A stretch of 55,769 nt of DNA from Candidatus Omnitrophota bacterium (lineage in GTDB: Bacteria; Omnitrophota; Omnitrophia; Omnitrophales; Aquincolibacteriaceae): assembly GCA_030698625.1 (NCBI GenBank), contig JAUYMS010000037.1:1-55769 (forward strand), read 5' to 3'. The notes under the pieces were generated by a model. The model was not told the origin of the DNA. It did no database searches and saw only the letters and a list, made by a program, of their open reading frames with translations. Numbering within the stretch: the stretch's first letter is position 1; each line of letters starts with the position of its first letter. The translations under genes and the position numbers were made by a program. Positions 43,255 through 52,214 of the stretch are shown here, piece by piece.

Positions 43255-44697
43255 CTAGCTTGCCCTGGTGAATTTACGTAAATCTTCGGTTGTAACGAGT
43301 TTCAGTCTCCACAATAGGGCCGCGTAAGTGATCCCTGCCACGGCCAGGCGCGACCACAGCGGCAAACCTGCGGCAGACGCTGCGACCATCACCCCAAAAA
43401 GCGCGATGTTGACCGTGGCGAATTTGACCAGTGTGCCGGGCGGAAAGCTCAGCCCGAAATCGCGAATGAATTGCAGTACAAAAATCAACAGCGCGAGGAC
43501 CCCCGTTGCCATCATGGCCTGCGCTGCGCCGTAAGCGCCATATTTGGGAATCAGCCACCAAGATAACACAATTTGTGAAATGACGAGAGCAAATGCGGCA
43601 TAAAACGAGCGTTCGGGCTGTGCTTTTGCCTGATAAAAAATAGACATGATGAAGATCGCTGTAAGCCCCAGAAACCCGATGTAATAAGGCAGAAACCAAG
43701 CGGCGCCGGCACCAAAGTCCTGGGCATAGAGCCTTTCAATGATGGGCCTGCCTTCCAATCCGAGAAGAACCCCGTAAGGTAAGAGGACGACCATAAGGAG
43801 CCTCACGGTCTGTTTGAAGTAGTGCTGGATCAAGTCCTGTTTATTGGCGGCGAAGGCTTCAGTGAGAGCAGTTAGCATGATTAATGAAAGCGTAAAGACG
43901 AAGACCGAATGCGGGGCCTTGCTCAGCGTTCCCACGGCTACATAGTGCCCGACCATCGACGCCTCAGCGATAAACCTCTTTGCGTGCATCAGGTTGATGG
44001 TGGGAATCAATTGAAAAAGGACGACGAACGCCATTTGAAACCCGGCGAATCGCAGGAGTACCCCGTAGGGCAGATCATGCCCTTTCTGCGAATCAATGCA
44101 GAAAGGCAAAGGTTTGAGAAAGGGGATCAGACACAGACAGCTTGTTAGCGACGTCGCGACATAGGCCATGGAGACACCATAGAGGCCTAGGTCCATAGAG
44201 ATGGCCACGATCACAAAGGTAAGGCGTAGGCCCACCACGATGAATATGATAATGGCGCTCGACCGGAAGTAGCGGAATGTTTGAAGCAGGCGGTAAAGGT
44301 AAATGGCCGTACCGTAAAGCGGCATGTCGATTGCCAGGATTCGAAAATAACGAGTCAGTTCCGGTTCCTTCGTATATTCTGCGAGAGCGGGCGCGAAGAT
44401 GAAAAGGACAGCGCCGGCAATAAGGCTTAGGCCTAAATGGAGCGTAAGAGTTTTTTTGAACGCATTGCGCGAAGAGTAGGTATCGTCAAGCAGGTATTTC
44501 GTCGTTGCGTTAGGAAGTCCCCACTCCAGGAAGAGGCGCATCCATAACAGGACGGAAAGAAGAACGCCGAACACGCCATAGGCCGACGCGCCCAGTTTTC
44601 TTGCAATGTAGATGTGAATAAAATAGAGGGAAAGGACGTTGGCCGTCTGAGCTGTGGATTCCCAGAGCACACCCTGAGCGCTAGATTGCTTTGTCAT
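43255..44697 (-). CDS. Polysaccharide flippase (Wzx / MATE-like)
   Basis: 480 residues and about 12-14 hydrophobic segments throughout, beginning QTANVLSLYFIHIYIARKLG with the GASAYGVFGV loop typical of oligosaccharide flippases. It moves lipid-linked oligosaccharide units across the inner membrane. It is followed by the TylF-type methyltransferase and is divergent from the EAL gene at 44849. Confidence 0.9.
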   Translation of the reverse strand: MTKQSSAQGVLWESTAQTANVLSLYFIHIYIARKLGASAYGVFGVLLSVLLWMRLFLEWGLPNATTKYLLDDTYSSRNAFKKTLTLHLGLSLIAGAVLFIFAPALAEYTKEPELTRYFRILAIDMPLYGTAIYLYRLLQTFRYFRSSAIIIFIVVGLRLTFVIVAISMDLGLYGVSMAYVATSLTSCLCLIPFLKPLPFCIDSQKGHDLPYGVLLRFAGFQMAFVVLFQLIPTINLMHAKRFIAEASMVGHYVAVGTLSKAPHSVFVFTLSLIMLTALTEAFAANKQDLIQHYFKQTVRLLMVVLLPYGVLLGLEGRPIIERLYAQDFGAGAAWFLPYYIGFLGLTAIFIMSIFYQAKAQPERSFYAAFALVISQIVLSWWLIPKYGAYGAAQAMMATGVLALLIFVLQFIRDFGLSFPPGTLVKFATVNIALFGVMVAASAAGLPLWSRLAVAGITYAALLWRLKLVTTEDLRKFTRAS

Positions 44698-44813
44698 GGA
44701 ATTCGGGAGCGGATTTCAGTTTAAATGGCATGTCGTCGTAATTAGTATGAGCAAAACAGTCCCTTTTGTCTTCTTAAACCATCGACTGGCCGATCAGGTG
44801 ACTTGAATCAAGG

Positions 44814-44842
44814 TTGATTGGCCCGGAAGAACACGGTATCCT
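44814..44842 (+). promoter_or_regulatory. Promoter of the EAL gene, placed against the start codon
   Basis: TTGATT (44814-44819), 17-base spacer, TATCCT (44837-44842). The ATG is at 44849, about where transcription should start, and no ribosome site is present, so the mRNA is probably leaderless. Confidence 0.6.
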
Positions 44843-44848
44843 TTACTT

Positions 44849-45592
44849 ATGGCATTGAGTCGCAAGCAGCCCGTTAAGCAGTATCAGAAGAGCCCCTATT
44901 TTAGCGTCTACCAACCGATTGTGGATGTGCGCGGCAAGAAGGTTATGGGCTATGAGGCTCTCATACGCGGGAAGGGAAAGTTCAAGAATCCGGAAGAGCT
45001 TTTTCGGCAATCTTATGCAGATGGTTTGACCATCGCCCTCAATCTCGAATGCCTCAACACGGCCTTTCAGATATTGCCCAGCCTTCCGAAGGGCAAACGC
45101 CTGTTTGTGAATGTGGAGCCCATTACGCTTGCGCGCTGCTTTGGATCGGGCCGCGAAGCGGAATTCCTGCTGCGCCGTTTTGATACATTCAACAATAATG
45201 TGGTCATCGAAATGACTGAGGGTATGAAGGTCAGGGATTTTAACCTTGTCAAAAAAAGCGTTTCCTATTTGCGGCGACATCATTGTCAATTTGCGGTCGA
45301 TGATGTCGTCGGAATAGGTTCCAAGTTACTTAAGATTCTCTCGCTTCGGCCGGATTACATTAAAGTCGGAATGGCGCTGATTCGAAACGTAACCCAGAAC
45401 AAATTTCAGCAGAATCTGATCAAGCAATTGACCGAGATCGGTAATGAAATTGGCTCCATTATGATCGCTGAGGGTGTGGAGCGTAAAGAAGAGCTTGATT
45501 ATGTGAAGCATCTCGGCATTCACCTCATCCAGGGGTATTATTTCAGCAAACCCAAAAAGATTCTTCCTGCCTCAGTTCGCGGCTACACTTAA
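44849..45592 (+). CDS. EAL-domain protein, cyclic di-GMP phosphodiesterase or receptor
   Basis: 247 residues, a stand-alone EAL domain. Catalytic positions seen: Glu 36 of YEALIRG, Asn 88 (FVNVEP), Glu 121 and 124, Asp-Asp 151-152, Lys 172, Glu 208 (AEGVE) and Gln 228 (QGYYFSKP). Two changes stand out: loop 6 is DDVVGIG instead of DDFGTG, and the KxD motif is KVG (Gly 174). Loop 6 supports dimerisation and metal binding, so activity may be low and the protein could act mainly as a sensor. It pairs functionally with the GGDEF protein at 10594. Confidence 0.88.
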   Translation: MALSRKQPVKQYQKSPYFSVYQPIVDVRGKKVMGYEALIRGKGKFKNPEELFRQSYADGLTIALNLECLNTAFQILPSLPKGKRLFVNVEPITLARCFGSGREAEFLLRRFDTFNNNVVIEMTEGMKVRDFNLVKKSVSYLRRHHCQFAVDDVVGIGSKLLKILSLRPDYIKVGMALIRNVTQNKFQQNLIKQLTEIGNEIGSIMIAEGVERKEELDYVKHLGIHLIQGYYFSKPKKILPASVRGYT

Positions 45593-45617
45593 AATCTAAT
45601 CTCATATAGACAAACAG

Positions 45618-45636
45618 GTTGCGACAATTCCGCAAC
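45618..45636. repeat. Inverted repeat after the EAL gene
   Basis: GTTGCG-acaattc-CGCAAC, a 6-bp stem 24 bases after the EAL stop and ahead of a TATAAT at 45662-45667. It lacks a T tract, so it is more likely an operator or weak attenuator than a terminator. Confidence 0.4.
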
Positions 45637-45692
45637 GCTGGAAATTCTTCCTTCTCTCCGGTATAATATTTTTCTTTTTCCGGAGGCTAAAA

Positions 45693-46847
45693 TTGCTGCG
45701 AAAAATCTATAAATATACTCATCTATGCCCGGCGTTGCTCCTGCTGGGATTCGTGCAAGCGGCCTCTGCCCAGGAAGCAGCCGGTACGTCAACCGAGCCG
45801 ACCGCTAAGCTGCAAAATCCCGATAAGATGGCGATTGAATTCGATGCTTATCGGAAGAATATAGATGACCTGTTTTATATTACGCTTCGCAGTAATTCCG
45901 ACCCGCACTACGGCTTAAATACGATGATCATTGATTTGAACCGCAAACTTGCCGAAGATCCGGAAAATCCGGATACACTGATTTCACTGGGACACATTTA
46001 CCGCATACTGGGGGAACCCGGGGAAGCAAACAGTCTGTATGAAAAGGCTTTGGCTATTGATCCGCAGAGTCCCTATTTGTACGGATTCTCGGCGATGATG
46101 TTACTGGCAATGGGAGATTCTGAAGGAGCGCTTGCCCAGTTAAATCAGGCAGTGCGGACAAACCCCACAGATTCGTATGCTTGGTTTGTGCGCGGAAAAA
46201 CATTGATTATGCTCAATGACGTGGATACGGCGAGCATGAGTCTCGAAAAGGTTTTGGAGTTGGATCCCGACAACCAGGAAGCGGCGACGGTTTTGAGTTT
46301 GCTCTACCAGGAACGAGGAGACGTCTCTGAGGGTGAGCGACTCCTGGAGGGTATGTACGAAAAACATCCGACGAGTCAGGTTGTGCGTTATCACCTTGGT
46401 GTGGTCTATTTTGCGACCGGCAGACCCGAGAAAACCATTAGCCTGTGGGAGGAGTTATTCTTCGAAGGAATTCGGGATATCCGCTTCCTGAAAAATTTAG
46501 CGGCCGCTTATCTCAGAGGGGGAAATCCGGCTAAGGCCGAGAAGATCGTGGATTATCTCCTGTTTTCAAAGCCGAGGGATCCGAACATTCGCTTTCTTAG
46601 GGCCGAGGCTTATCGCATGACACGCCAGTGGGAGCAAGCCGAACGCGAATACCGAGGTCTTATGGCGGAATACCCGGGCTATATAGCCGCCGCCCTTGGG
46701 TTGGCACAGACTCTTGAGGACCAAGGGGAAGCGGAAGAAGCAGTAGAAATTCTTAAAGAGGCTGCCGGGCGTTTTTCATCTCAGGACGAACAGGCCCACT
46801 TGGACGCTTTGTTAGCCGATAATCATTTGCCTTCGGGTGATAGATAG
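45693..46847 (+). CDS. Exported TPR-repeat protein
   Basis: 384 residues from a TTG start chosen because GGAGG is seven bases upstream. The signal peptide ends at about Ala 26 (VQAASA). The rest is a run of about nine tetratricopeptide repeats (for example SLGHIYRILGEPGEANSLYE and HLGVVYFATGRPEKTISLWE). It is probably a periplasmic or outer-membrane scaffold, as in TPR proteins of polysaccharide export. It overlaps the convergent gene at 46823 by 25 bases. A TATAAT at 45662 is a likely -10. Confidence 0.88.
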   Translation: MLRKIYKYTHLCPALLLLGFVQAASAQEAAGTSTEPTAKLQNPDKMAIEFDAYRKNIDDLFYITLRSNSDPHYGLNTMIIDLNRKLAEDPENPDTLISLGHIYRILGEPGEANSLYEKALAIDPQSPYLYGFSAMMLLAMGDSEGALAQLNQAVRTNPTDSYAWFVRGKTLIMLNDVDTASMSLEKVLELDPDNQEAATVLSLLYQERGDVSEGERLLEGMYEKHPTSQVVRYHLGVVYFATGRPEKTISLWEELFFEGIRDIRFLKNLAAAYLRGGNPAKAEKIVDYLLFSKPRDPNIRFLRAEAYRMTRQWEQAEREYRGLMAEYPGYIAAALGLAQTLEDQGEAEEAVEILKEAAGRFSSQDEQAHLDALLADNHLPSGDR

Positions 46848-47539
46848 GCGTTAAACGGCTTCGCCATCTCTGCCATATCAGTTTCCAACAGGGACATATT
46901 CATGAATCGGGCAAAACAGTCGAGGTGCACCAAGGCGTTTAAGCCAGCGTCTTGGACGTGTACCTTTGAAATTCTTTGAAAAAAGCCCCGGTTGACCGTC
47001 TGAATTTCCTCATACAGCTTTGGAAGGTTCCTGAGTTCCCAGTCCGGCTTTTCCCCTTTTCGCGCCAGAAAATATTGAGCCAGAAGATACGTGGTGATGG
47101 AGCGGTAGATTGTTTCCTCGAGCGACGCAAAAGGCAAGTGGGTTGCCACCATCGGCTTCAGCTTTGAAAGGATAGGGCAGCCGGTGGTTACCATGTAGAT
47201 ACCGATCAGGGAGCTTACGGCATTTTGGATGGGGGTTCTTTTCTTGAAGGTTCTCGCAGCGGTCTGGATTTCGACATCTACCTGCTCATAGGAAAGACAA
47301 TCCTTAAAGAAGTCGATAACATCAGTGAGATTAGCGGCTATGGGGCAGCTCTCATGTTTGCCCGCATCCAAGGGGCAGTTTGAGCATTTTTCATAAGATA
47401 ATTTCGTCCAGTCCGGCAGATTCTTATGTTCGGCCTGACGAAGATCCATTGTGTGGGGATTGAGCCGCACATCGAACTCTTTAATTCTGCCGTCATCGAA
47501 GGTAAATTTGTAATGGAGCTGAAAGTCGGTATCGGTCAT
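46823..47539 (-). CDS. Uncharacterised protein with a Cys cluster (238 residues)
   Basis: The ATG at 47539 is chosen because GGAGA precedes it; an in-frame TTG/ATG further up lacks one. Residues 1-40 look like a small beta domain (LHYKFTFDDGRIKEFDVRLN), followed by CSNCPLDAGKHESCPIA, three Cys that may bind a metal or cluster. The remaining 170 residues are helical. I recall similar unnamed proteins in delta-type bacteria but no function. It is divergent from the HAD gene. Confidence 0.75.
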   Translation of the reverse strand: MTDTDFQLHYKFTFDDGRIKEFDVRLNPHTMDLRQAEHKNLPDWTKLSYEKCSNCPLDAGKHESCPIAANLTDVIDFFKDCLSYEQVDVEIQTAARTFKKRTPIQNAVSSLIGIYMVTTGCPILSKLKPMVATHLPFASLEETIYRSITTYLLAQYFLARKGEKPDWELRNLPKLYEEIQTVNRGFFQRISKVHVQDAGLNALVHLDCFARFMNMSLLETDMAEMAKPFNAYLSPEGK

Positions 47540-47565
47540 GCTGTCTCCTATTTTCAAACTAGTTG

Positions 47566-47571
47566 TATAAT
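47566..47571 (+). promoter_or_regulatory. Putative -10 of the HAD gene
   Basis: TATAAT preceded by TG; the -35 is unclear. It lies between divergent genes and 25 bases before the ATG at 47596, which has no ribosome site. Confidence 0.4.
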
Positions 47572-47595
47572 AACGCGTACGAAGATTCCTTTTCA

Positions 47596-48486
47596 ATGGG
47601 CAAATTAAAAAAACGTTCGGTTAAGCAGAATATCATCGCGATCGTCTACGATTTCGACGGGACCCTCTCGCCCCACAATATGCAGGAGGAAACGATTTTT
47701 AAAGACTACGGAGTCCGTAAGGACGAAATATGGCAGAAGGCCGATCATCTTGTTGCGAGCGGGTATGAGCGCACGCTCGCGTACCTCAAACTGTTGATTC
47801 ATGATAAGGCCTTCAAGGAGCATCCCCTCAAGCGGGACCGCTTGCGGCATCTGGCGCGGCACATTACCTATTTCCCAGGCGTTCCGACATTTTTTCCCAT
47901 GATCGAGAGGGAGCTCGAAAAGATGGCCGGCGTAACGGAGTGGGGGATAAGCATCGAACATTACCTAGTATCGAGCGGGATGGTTGAGATTCTGGAGGGA
48001 ACCCGAATTTTCAAGTATTTCACGAAGGCCTACGCCTGTGAATATGAATATGGAATGTCCGGCCCGATTTTCCCCAAGTTGGTAATCAATGACACGAATA
48101 AGACGCAATTTTTGTTCCGCATTAATAAAGGGAAACTAAATCTACGGGAAGATATTAATTCTCACATGCCCGAACAGCAGCGGCGAATTCCTTTTCGGAA
48201 TATGATTTATATCGGTGACAGTATAACCGACATCCCTTCCATGACGGTGATGCAGCGCTACGGCGGTCATGCCATTGCCGTATTCGATCCGTCCAGGAAA
48301 CTACCGCGCCGGGTTATGGAGATGGTCAAAGAAAAGAAGGTCGACCATTTTGCCCCGGCAGACTATCGCAAGAACGCATTGCTGGTAAAGATTATACGTA
48401 CGGTATTACGCAAGATTGTCTCCTCAATTGTCTATCGCGGATCGGCCGGAATGTCCTTCGATTGGGTGCAGTCGGCTGACGAATAA
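47596..48486 (+). CDS. HAD-superfamily hydrolase
   Basis: 296 residues from the ATG at 47596. HAD motif I is YDFDGTLSP (nucleophile Asp and acid Asp), motif II is the Ser in YLVSSGMVEIL, and motif IV is IGDSITDIPS. A large cap domain lies between motifs I and II. The substrate is probably a phosphorylated small molecule. The longer upstream frame begins inside the promoter and is rejected. The next gene starts ten bases later. Confidence 0.85.
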   Translation: MGKLKKRSVKQNIIAIVYDFDGTLSPHNMQEETIFKDYGVRKDEIWQKADHLVASGYERTLAYLKLLIHDKAFKEHPLKRDRLRHLARHITYFPGVPTFFPMIERELEKMAGVTEWGISIEHYLVSSGMVEILEGTRIFKYFTKAYACEYEYGMSGPIFPKLVINDTNKTQFLFRINKGKLNLREDINSHMPEQQRRIPFRNMIYIGDSITDIPSMTVMQRYGGHAIAVFDPSRKLPRRVMEMVKEKKVDHFAPADYRKNALLVKIIRTVLRKIVSSIVYRGSAGMSFDWVQSADE

Positions 48487-48496
48487 CGAAAGCCGA

Positions 48497-48916
48497 ATGG
48501 GCTTTTTTCCAAATATCAGGTACAATATAGCAAGAAGGCGGACGCTGTTTCAGCTGTTGGTCATAGCGCCGCTAGGTTTATTTTTGAAGTTGTATTCGCC
48601 GCCGGGCAGTTGGGTCCATGACTCCGGTGCCGGAGTTTTATATGAGATATTCTGGATTTACCTGTTCTTTATTGTGTGGCCGGGGAGATTGGCGATTCAT
48701 CGCGTTCCGGTAGGAGTGTTTGTGGGGACGTGCGTGTTGGAAGTATCGCAATTGGTGGAAACGCCGTTTCTTGAGTCGTTACGGAGCAGTTTTGTCGGCG
48801 TGTCCCTGATCGGCGAGACCTTTGCATGGTGGGACTTTCCTCATTACGCAGCGGGCTGTCTGATCGGGTGGTTGGGTCTTAGGCTCAGCGTCATGAATGA
48901 GAGGGATTTTATATGA
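48497..48916 (+). CDS. DUF2809-type membrane protein
   Basis: 139 residues from the ATG at 48497. Four hydrophobic segments with the conserved VHDSGAGVLYEIFWIYLFFI and WWDFPHYAAGCLIGW patterns match the small DUF2809 inner-membrane family, whose function is unknown. The upstream in-frame extension overlaps the HAD gene and is not conserved. The stop overlaps the next start (ATGA). Confidence 0.78.
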   Translation: MGFFPNIRYNIARRRTLFQLLVIAPLGLFLKLYSPPGSWVHDSGAGVLYEIFWIYLFFIVWPGRLAIHRVPVGVFVGTCVLEVSQLVETPFLESLRSSFVGVSLIGETFAWWDFPHYAAGCLIGWLGLRLSVMNERDFI

Positions 48917-49209
48917 GTGCACAAAAGAAAGAGAAGAGGCAGCCGCCTCTCCCTGTGGCGGATCTTTCGGGAATTCAGAAGGTGATTCTGACGGAGCTCC
49001 GCGATTTGCAGAAAAGGGAGCAGAAGGCAAGGGTGCGCTTTGAGAAGGTTAAGAGCAAGGCCCGCCGCCTTCTATTGGAGTTGGTTCCTTGCCCCGAATG
49101 CACTAACCAGAACCCTCGGAAGCATTGCCCTGTTTGTGACGGTTTCGGAGAACTCATGGTCGAGGTTTCCAGGCTCAACAGGAAATCCGGTCGCAGGCGC
49201 AAGCCGTAA
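48913..49209 (+). CDS. Small protein with zinc-ribbon (CxxC...CxxC)
   Basis: 98 residues. Residues 17-55 form a charged helix or coiled coil, followed by CPECTNQNPRKHCPVCDGFG, which matches half of a DnaJ-type zinc finger (CxxCxGxG-like) and ends in a basic tail. Probably a metal-binding adaptor. ATGA overlap with the DUF2809 gene shows co-translation; no known operon function. Confidence 0.7.
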   Translation: MSAQKKEKRQPPLPVADLSGIQKVILTELRDLQKREQKARVRFEKVKSKARRLLLELVPCPECTNQNPRKHCPVCDGFGELMVEVSRLNRKSGRRRKP

Positions 49210-49229
49210 GGCGCCGCGCCTGATACCGC

Positions 49230-50333
49230 TTAAACCTGCTCAGCCAGTGGTTCCTCTTGTGCGGTCTTCGCGAGTGCCATAACGGTGCCCGAGGTAGTGC
49301 CGCCTGAATATTCCATTAACGAATCATAAATAATTTGAGCAAACTTCGCCCCGCCTCTGCCGCTAAAGTGTCCCTTATCCACAAAGTCGGCATCTTCCCA
49401 TGTCGCATCTAATACCTTTTTAAAGCAACTCACATTTTCGATTCGACACATCTCCAACAACGCGTCATTGTAAATCCCCATCCATTCCCGAAGGTCGGAA
49501 TCTTTGATAAAAGGAATCCAGGCATGGGTTTTGTCATCGGTCAGCCGCGAGTAGTTCAGAATTTGAGGAACTAGAATAATTTGGATATTATGTGCCCGGG
49601 CGATACTAATAAGAGTCTTAATATTGTATTTGTAGATGTCAATCGCCCGGCGGCTGATTTCTTCCACGGGAAAGGGTCTTTGGTATAATTTGTGGGCGGT
49701 TCCAACCAAGTAATAGATGAGCGCGGACTTAGCCCCATAACCATTGTCGACGAGAAGCTGCAGACTAAAAAACTGAGATGGACCATGAAAGTCTGAATAA
49801 TCAGATTTCAGGTTTTTTATGTTCAAATTCCTCACGTCATTCCAGCCCATATAGTAAATTGCTATATCAGGTTGAAGGTCGTAACTTTGCAGCGCCGTTT
49901 GGATAATATTTTCTGCGGTGGAATAACCAGGCACTCCGGCATTGATCACTTTAAATGAGGGCCCTAAGGTCTCCTGCAAATAGGAGGGCCATGTCTGCTC
50001 ATCTGAAACGCGGGTACCGTATGTCGATGACCCCTCAAAAACAATTATCCTTTTCGCATCAGAGGCAACCTTTAAGGTGGTCTTAACTAATCTTGTGCCG
50101 ATTTCATCGTGAGATATTCTAATGCCTCGAACTTCCACAGAAATACTTTTGCGCGGGACGCCCGCCAACCATGAATGGGGTTCGAAGAGGCGCGGTTGGT
50201 TCTCTGATAACCAAAGCCAGTGACCGGTTTTCGCTTTATGAAGAATCTGGCAAGAGATCTCTAAAAATAATAGGCTGAAAAGCAGAACCGCTATGACATA
50301 TACTATATTTTTAGCTTTAATTTCAGCCCCCAA
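49230..50333 (-). CDS. Membrane-anchored SGNH hydrolase-like protein
   Basis: 367 residues from a TTG at 50333 with GAG upstream. One N-terminal membrane helix (IVYVIAVLLFSLLFLEI) precedes the SGNH domain: Ser in FEGSSTYGTR, Gly in INAGVPGYSTAENI, Asn in GWNDVRN, and the Asp-x-x-His-like pair in DKGHFSGRGGAKF. It is probably an envelope polysaccharide esterase or acetyl-handling enzyme, and a second copy of the type at 40599. It is divergent from the deacetylase gene. Confidence 0.82.
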   Translation of the reverse strand: MGAEIKAKNIVYVIAVLLFSLLFLEISCQILHKAKTGHWLWLSENQPRLFEPHSWLAGVPRKSISVEVRGIRISHDEIGTRLVKTTLKVASDAKRIIVFEGSSTYGTRVSDEQTWPSYLQETLGPSFKVINAGVPGYSTAENIIQTALQSYDLQPDIAIYYMGWNDVRNLNIKNLKSDYSDFHGPSQFFSLQLLVDNGYGAKSALIYYLVGTAHKLYQRPFPVEEISRRAIDIYKYNIKTLISIARAHNIQIILVPQILNYSRLTDDKTHAWIPFIKDSDLREWMGIYNDALLEMCRIENVSCFKKVLDATWEDADFVDKGHFSGRGGAKFAQIIYDSLMEYSGGTTSGTVMALAKTAQEEPLAEQV

Positions 50334-50434
50334 TATTTTCTCATGTATCGGTCGTTTGCTTAGAAAATGAACATAGTAAGGATGAGCTGCTTTCTTAGTA
50401 CGCAGATGCGAAAGTTGCCCAATGCGGGGAGACG

Positions 50435-51394
50435 ATGAAGACGGGCCTTCTCTATGATGAGCGATTTTTGGAGCACGATGCCGGCCAAGGCCATCCGGAA
50501 TGCAAAGAGCGCCTGACGAAGGCGCTTTCTTTTCTGGAAGAGCAGCCCTGGTTTTCCGGTCTGGAGCGGATTAGGGCAGAGGAAGTTGATGAGAAATGGA
50601 TCGCAATGATTCATTCAGCAGCTTACATTCGGCATGCCAAAGAATCCTGTGAAGCGGGAGCACCGTATCTGGATTCCACAGATGTGGGAATCTGTTCAAA
50701 GTCCTTTGAGATAGCCAAGCTGGCTGCTGGGGGAGCGCTCAATTTGGCCGACCGGGTTATACGCGGGAATCTCCGCAACGGATTTGCGCTTGTGCGTCCG
50801 CCGGGCCATCACGCCGAGAGTGAACAAGCACTCGGATTCTGCCTGTTCAACAATATTGCGATCGTGGCGCGATACCTTCAAAAACAGCATGGCATTGATA
50901 AGGTTCTTATCTTGGATTGGGACGTGCACCACGGTAATGGGACGCAGCATGTTTTCGAGGAAGACCCCTCGGTGCTATACATAAGCCTTCACCAGTATCC
51001 CTTCTACCCCGGCACGGGCGGGGCCTTCGAAACCGGAAAAGGGAGGGGGCGTGGAGCGACGCTAAACTGTCCTATGGAAGCCGGTGCAAGCGATGGGGAT
51101 TATCAGGCAGCATTTCTTGATTGCATTATTCCAAAGATTCGGGATTTCCGGCCGGAAGTAGTTCTGATCTCGGCAGGGTTTGACGCCCACAAGGAGGATC
51201 CGCTGGGCCAAGTTTGTTTGACGACGGATTGTTTTCGCTGGATGAGTGAAAGAATAGCAGAAGTTGCGGCACAATATGCAGGGGGACGCGTCATCTCGCT
51301 CCTTGAGGGCGGATATAATCTTGATGTGATTGGCCCCTCTATTGCGGCGCATCTTGGAGTGCTCTGTGGAGAAAATGAACGTACCTCGATATAA
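50435..51394 (+). CDS. Histone-deacetylase-like amidohydrolase
   Basis: 319 residues, full length for the arginase/deacetylase fold. Key sites are RPPGHHAES (His pair), the zinc ligands in LDWDVHHGNGT, ISLHQYPFYPG and the last Asp ligand in SAGFDAHKEDP. Bacterial members remove acetyl groups from lysine, acetylpolyamines or acetoin-like substrates. GGGGAG precedes the ATG. Its end overlaps the RmlD-like gene by 20 bases. Confidence 0.92.
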   Translation: MKTGLLYDERFLEHDAGQGHPECKERLTKALSFLEEQPWFSGLERIRAEEVDEKWIAMIHSAAYIRHAKESCEAGAPYLDSTDVGICSKSFEIAKLAAGGALNLADRVIRGNLRNGFALVRPPGHHAESEQALGFCLFNNIAIVARYLQKQHGIDKVLILDWDVHHGNGTQHVFEEDPSVLYISLHQYPFYPGTGGAFETGKGRGRGATLNCPMEAGASDGDYQAAFLDCIIPKIRDFRPEVVLISAGFDAHKEDPLGQVCLTTDCFRWMSERIAEVAAQYAGGRVISLLEGGYNLDVIGPSIAAHLGVLCGENERTSI

Positions 51395-52214
51395 GTCCCT
51401 CGTGACCGGCTTGAATGGTATCGTCGGTTGGTACCTTTTTAAAGACCTCGGCCAACACCATGACGCTGACGGCACCTTTCGTAAGCGGCACCCGTCCCTG
51501 ACGGGGGAGCGTATGCACCGTATCGACCTGGAAAGCGAAGAGCAGGTAGCGCGCTTTGCTTTTACGGTACAGCCGGACTATTTCGTGCACGCGTGGTCGA
51601 TGTGCGACTTAGACCTTTGCGAGTTGTGCCCAGAACTCGCCCACAGGATCAATGTCGAAGGCACGCGCCGAATGCTTGAAGTGGCGGGACGCCTGAAAGT
51701 ATTGAAAAAATTCATCTACTTATCGACGGATCATGTCTTCGGCGGCCAGCGAGGCGGTTACGAGGAAGGGGATCGGCCTCGGCCGAAACACGCCTACGGC
51801 AAGAGCAAGCGCGAAGCAGAGTATTTGGTGGAGCACTCAGGCCTGCCGTATCTTATTATTCGGCCCGGTCTGGTCATTGGGCAAAGTTTTCAAGGCAATA
51901 TCGGGCCGCGGGACTTCCTCTTTTCCCGCATTCGAGCTGCCAAGCCGACGCATCTATTTACTGATGAGTGGCGCACGCCGATTGATGCCGAAGAGTTTTC
52001 CCGGCGCGCGAAGGCCCTCATCCTCTCGCCTAAAACTGGGGTCTACCACATTGCCGGCAGGCAGATATATAATCGTTATGAACTTGGTCGCGGATTGGCC
52101 GCTCAGAACTCACTGACGACCGAACATATTTATCCCCGGCTCCGAAGTGAGGATCGTTGGGCCCATATCAGACCGCGTGACCTGAGTCTAAGAACAGTAC
52201 ATGAAGATACCTGA
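51375..52214 (+). CDS. RmlD-like NAD(P)-dependent sugar reductase
   Basis: 279 residues from the ATG at 51375, preceded by GGAG. The nucleotide loop TGLNGIVG, STDHVFGG and the catalytic YGKSK (Tyr-x3-Lys) define an extended short-chain dehydrogenase of the dTDP-4-dehydrorhamnose reductase or MAT2B-like group. It starts inside the deacetylase gene and overlaps the next gene by 14 bases. The partner enzymes RmlA, B and C are not in the window, so the sugar is not certain. Confidence 0.85.
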   Translation: MNVPRYKSLVTGLNGIVGWYLFKDLGQHHDADGTFRKRHPSLTGERMHRIDLESEEQVARFAFTVQPDYFVHAWSMCDLDLCELCPELAHRINVEGTRRMLEVAGRLKVLKKFIYLSTDHVFGGQRGGYEEGDRPRPKHAYGKSKREAEYLVEHSGLPYLIIRPGLVIGQSFQGNIGPRDFLFSRIRAAKPTHLFTDEWRTPIDAEEFSRRAKALILSPKTGVYHIAGRQIYNRYELGRGLAAQNSLTTEHIYPRLRSEDRWAHIRPRDLSLRTVHEDT

